Shown: in pieces, positions 60,720 through 64,000 of the stretch
Position numbering within the stretch: the stretch's first letter is position 1
Layout: every line of letters begins with the position of its first letter
DNA from: Symsagittifera roscoffensis
Taxonomy: Eukaryota > Xenacoelomorpha > Acoela > Convolutidae
Assembly (NCBI RefSeq): GCF_963678635.1
Contig: NC_087071.1
Span: forward strand, 18,353,613-18,417,612
Reading direction: 5' to 3'
Length of the DNA: 64,000 bases
Made by a program: the position numbers and the translations under genes
The notes under the pieces: model-generated
Databases searched by the model: none
The model's input: only the letters and a program-made list of their open reading frames with translations
What the model was told of the DNA's origin: nothing

Positions 60720-61265
60720 GTGATAAAAACATGCGATGGAAAAAAGAAGACTACTGGACAAGTTTGGACAGCACTTCAAAACTTATCAACAAAATCTACA
60801 CGAAAAAGAACTAGTGCATTGCAACGACAACAAACTTCAATAACCAGCAGTCCTTGTTCTCTTTTCATACCCTCACGAGTAAAATCCAGGACACTTTGTG
60901 ATGATAGCCTTGGTGCAGCTAGATCCAGAGAGCAACTTGTCAGGGAAACATTCCCAATGATCTTACCTAGCGGTCCAAAACTCCATCAAACATACATTTT
61001 CCAAATTTCTGAGTTGATTACTTATTCTGACCTTGGTTGAGTTACATACTGGAAATGAAAAGAACCGGTCATGCCTGACTTTCTTGCGACAAGTGAAAAT
61101 CAAAAAAAAAAGAACGAGAAAATAGAACACATTAGCCGAATATAAAGAACCATGTTCCCAATGAACTGACCTAGCGATCAAAAACTCCTTCAAACCTTTC
61201 ATTTTAAACTTCCTGAGTTAAATAGTTATCCTGGTCTTGATTGAACTTCATTTTGGAGTTAATTC
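60720..61265 (+). other. Open frame with a diverged internal duplication
   Basis: A 106-codon plus-strand frame (60720-61040) ends in LPSGPKLHQTYIFQISELIT. About 200 bp further on, in interrupted form, a related peptide appears (PSDQKLLQTF, then FKLPELNSYPGLD) at about 61165-61245. The DNA of the two blocks is recognisably similar (ACCTAGCGGTCCAAAACTCC and ACCTAGCGATCAAAAACTCC). Either it is a decayed repeat or a duplicated small domain of an unrecognised protein. Confidence 0.35.
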
Positions 61266-62920
61266 CAGGTTCTCGAGTCTAGAGTTTTTGAATTTAATTA
61301 CTTGAGAGTGTTTCATGTGATATCGTTGAGGTAATTGAGTTTCTAAGTTTATCCTCTCAAAATGGATCCAACAAACACTGTCCAAAATAAAGCACTATTT
61401 AGTAGGTTCCCAACCCTATTTTTAACAGCGTCCGCGTGGTTTAGGTATCTAGAGACCAATGCATCGTCGCGTTCTATTTAATTGCTAGAGTGGGGGATAT
61501 TTTGGTAGTGGCCTTTGAGTAGTAGCAGTCTTGAGTTCTAAGACTAGTTGAACTGATAATTGGCCCCGACCGCTTGAGATAGAACAACACGAGAGATGGT
61601 GTCTTTGCCCTTGAGCTGATGGCTATTGAATCTATCTTTCTCGATCTTAAATTTGACACAAGCGAACGACTGTTACATAATGTTTTTTAATGGTTTTCCT
61701 AGGTGTTTATGACATCATAACTAAGAGATCGAACCGTATATGCCCAGTCTAGAGTACCGGTGGGATGGTTCAATCGGACGTGTCTACCTCCTGTTTGTAC
61801 CAAGAGTACCGGTGGGTTTTTTTCTCGGGTATTTTTTCGGATATGAGGCCTTGCCAAGCAACTAAAAGAAACGGCCAGAGGAAAATATCAAGGACAAAAA
61901 ATAAAACAGACTACAAGAAAAGTAATTAAAACAATGAAAAACTCCAAAAAGGAAATAAAAAACCAGTATATTGGATAGATCAGACCTTACCAATTGAACA
62001 AAGCTTCTTAAGTGCTATAACACACTAATCAATTCGAATATCCTCTTGTTGGGCGTTGTTGGGCGTTTTTGGGCGTTGACCATAGCCCATTATTGGTAAA
62101 CATGAAACAGCCCATTGTTGGGCGTTGTCATTAACTTCCATGTACCCGACGACCTCGGAAAATTATTGAGAAGACTGACTGGTAAACAGTACCAGTCAAT
62201 CTTTTAGACAGAACAGCGATATCGGAGGATCAAGAGGCACCGTTTAACACGAGGAAGATGGTACCGTTTAACATTTAGTTGTACCACACTTGAAATTGGT
62301 TTATGAAAGGTAAAAAAAAATGGAAAAAAAATTCACATTTTTGACCAACCTTCTTGCTAGCAAAGAATTGGTTAACAAGTTCTTGGAGGCTTTTCCAGAG
62401 ATGTTTTTCACACTTCTGTTAGCGGTCTTTATTTGAGAGGATTGGCAAAAAGCGTAAAATTACTAGTTTTTGCGACATAGGCTACACAGAAAAACCAAAG
62501 TTTCCGCTTGATATTAATACAAGTTATATAAGTTCTTTTTAGCCTACAACTTAAGCCGAATGTTTCAACAGAGAAAAAAGGCTCTCTAGGATATTCAAAT
62601 CATATAGTGAAAAGAGTATAGCTCCTTAAAAGATGTTAGTGACAGAAATTTAGAAACTGAAATTTTATTTTTTTTTACATGAAAATACAAGTAAAATTCT
62701 TAACAGTTGGAATTATTAACAAAAACAAAGAATTTTAATTCACTATTCATGTAGTTCACTAGCTCTTCATGGAAGGTCTCTATGTTTCAGTTTTCTGGCA
62801 GATTACAAATATAATTATGCTTCTCGAAGGTCATTGTAATTTGTATGACAATAGTATCTTCAATGGTTCCTGTATCCCTTTCGTTCTACTTTAAAATTTT
62901 AGCACGCGCTGATTTGTGAC
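61266..62920. other. No gene seen; short TTGGGCG repeats
   Basis: Mostly unique sequence. At 62045-62140 GTTGGGCGTTGTTGGGCGTT and related copies, separated by GACCATAGCCCATT, form a short degenerate repeat. GAGTACCGGTGGG occurs twice at 61751-61819. Confidence 0.45.
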
Positions 62921-62924
62921 TGAA

Positions 62925-63345
62925 ACTGCACGGTCGAGAATCAGCTTTAACTCGATCGAAACAAACCCGATTATGGTCGAGAGAGTCGAAACATAGGTCG
63001 AGCAAATTCGAAACATTGGTGGTCATGCACGGTCGAACCATAGGTCGCGTACAGCCGAAAAATATGTCGAGCGCGGTTGAAACATACGTCGAGCACAGTC
63101 GAAAAAAAAGAACCGATTTCATTCGAGAAAGTTGACACATAGGTCAAGCACAGTCGAAACATAGCTCGAGCGCAATCAAAATATGGGTTGAGCACAAGCG
63201 AAACAATTTTGATTGAGAAAGTCAAAACATACAACGAGCACAGTCGAAACATCGAGTGAGCGCATTCGAAACATAGGTCGAGCACAGTCGAAAAATAGGT
63301 CGAGCAAAATCGAAACATAACTCGAGCACACTCAAATATAAATAG
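62925..63345. repeat. Minisatellite, about 22-bp unit
   Basis: About 17 diverged copies of ATAGGTCGAGCACAGTCGAAAC. The unit period is not a multiple of three, but indels and the absence of stops let a 143-codon minus-strand frame run through it (Phe-Arg-Leu-Cys-rich repeats). I regard that frame as a repeat translation and not a gene. Confidence 0.85.
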
Positions 63346-63354
63346 TATATGTGA

Positions 63355-63690
63355 GGGAGAGTGGGGGGGGGTGGGTGGGTGCTGACCTCCATGTATTAAC
63401 ATAGGCTATAGAGTATCCGGTCAGCACCCTATGTATTAACATAAGCTATAGATTTCCCAATGTATTAGGATAGGGAATAGGTTTTCTATGTATTAAGATG
63501 GTAAGTTTCAGATGGTAAGTTTCAGAAATTTTGTTTACTAGATTTTGGAGTTTATCAGATTTTACCAATCTTACCATGTTTTCAGATAGTGTTTAGATTT
63601 CCCATTTATTAAGATAGTGTATAGTTATCCCTATGTATAAGGATTAGACATTTCTTGTATTTTTATAGGGAATAGGTTTTTCCAATGTCT
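63355..63690. repeat. G-rich tract and degenerate TATGTATTAAGATAGG repeats
   Basis: A GGGGGGGGGTGGGTGGGTG tract at about 63364-63382 is followed by several diverged copies of CCCTATGTATTAACATA(A/G)GCTATAG, spaced roughly 30-40 bp. Similar words adjoin the dispersed repeat 3' of the polymerase copies. Confidence 0.55.
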
Positions 63691-63960
63691 TAAGATAGGG
63701 AATGGTAAGGTTTCAGTGTGATGGTAAAAAACGGTATTTTTTGGATTTTGTGTGGAAATGTCTAGTTTTTTCGCAAAAATCTCGGCATGCGTTATGTAAT
63801 TTTTGAGTGTTACAAGTAGAATGTGCAATGAAGAGATTATGTTTATTGGTTCATGGTAAGTCCATGGTGGGATAGGCAAAAATTTGGAAACGCTTATAAA
63901 AAAAATTGAGATTTTTTCAAAAAATTTCAAAACCCGATAAGACTTGATATAATTTGACTT
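63690..63960. repeat. Dispersed repeat, inverted relative to 45952-46284
   Basis: Aligns with the reverse complement of 45952-46284 and 51199-51530: GGTAAGGTTTCA, TGTGTGGAAATGTCTAG, AAAAATCTCGGC and TTGGTTCATGGTAAGTC appear in order, with indels between. It continues close to the window's right edge, so its full length is unknown. Confidence 0.65.
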
Positions 63961-64000
63961 AATAACTATTTTATTAGATGATCCTTTTTTTGAAATTGTA

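Noticed and set aside
62971-63402. 143-codon minus-strand frame, the longest in the window
   Set aside because: It is a translation of a 22-bp minisatellite whose unit has no stop in that direction; there is no start context or non-repetitive domain.

Overview
This window looks like AT-rich, intergenic, transposon-derived eukaryotic DNA, most likely from a nematode and possibly a Caenorhabditis-like one. The reasons are many TTTTCAG-type splice-acceptor-like strings, no bacterial-style gene packing, and remnants of Maverick/Polinton proteins of a type familiar from nematode genomes, including an F54H12.2-like capsid-type protein. I find no intact conserved host gene in 64 kb. Two fixed 200-base runs of N (7090-7289 and 52400-52599) mark scaffold gaps.

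Layout. 1-9.6 kb is mostly featureless, with a three-copy tandem repeat (248-708), a terminal-inverted-repeat element (2471-3325), a long decayed inverted repeat (4024-5301) and a hairpin (5385-5495). 9.65-11.19 kb holds a frameshifted non-LTR retrotransposon reverse transcriptase. 12.99-13.34 kb holds one plausible exon, weakly galectin-like. 13.66-14.03 kb is a foldback element with a 7-bp target-site duplication.

16-51 kb is the main feature: a decayed Maverick/Polinton whose genes have been amplified separately. On the minus strand lie a capsid-type gene whose 3' part is repeated about six times (16.6-22.0 kb, period about 925 bp), its fuller 5' part (to 23.05 kb), another structural-gene fragment (23.4-23.7 kb) and an integrase repeated about six times (23.9-28.7 kb, period about 855 bp). 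These are followed by unassigned minus-strand coding remnants, part of which were duplicated at about 7.6 kb distance (29.7-36.4 versus 37.3-40.5 kb). On the plus strand lie two copies of a protein-primed type B DNA polymerase (42.07-45.69 and 48.05-50.94 kb) in a 5.2-kb tandem unit that ends in G-rich repeat sequence. All copies carry stops or frameshifts. The two polymerase copies share lesions, so the gene was already dead when duplicated.

52.6-56.85 kb is a nearly perfect 2.2-kb tandem duplication that starts exactly at the second gap. 56.9-57.2 kb carries a second foldback element with the same GC-rich core as the one at 13.7 kb, in opposite orientation. The rest is quiet apart from a possible 41-residue secreted peptide (60.2 kb), a 22-bp minisatellite (62.9-63.3 kb) and a dispersed repeat at the right edge that is the inverted counterpart of sequence just 3' of both polymerase copies.

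Nothing here appears able to work as a complete Maverick. The genes belong together as replication (polymerase), integration (integrase) and virion (capsid-type) modules of one element family, now fossil and locally amplified.
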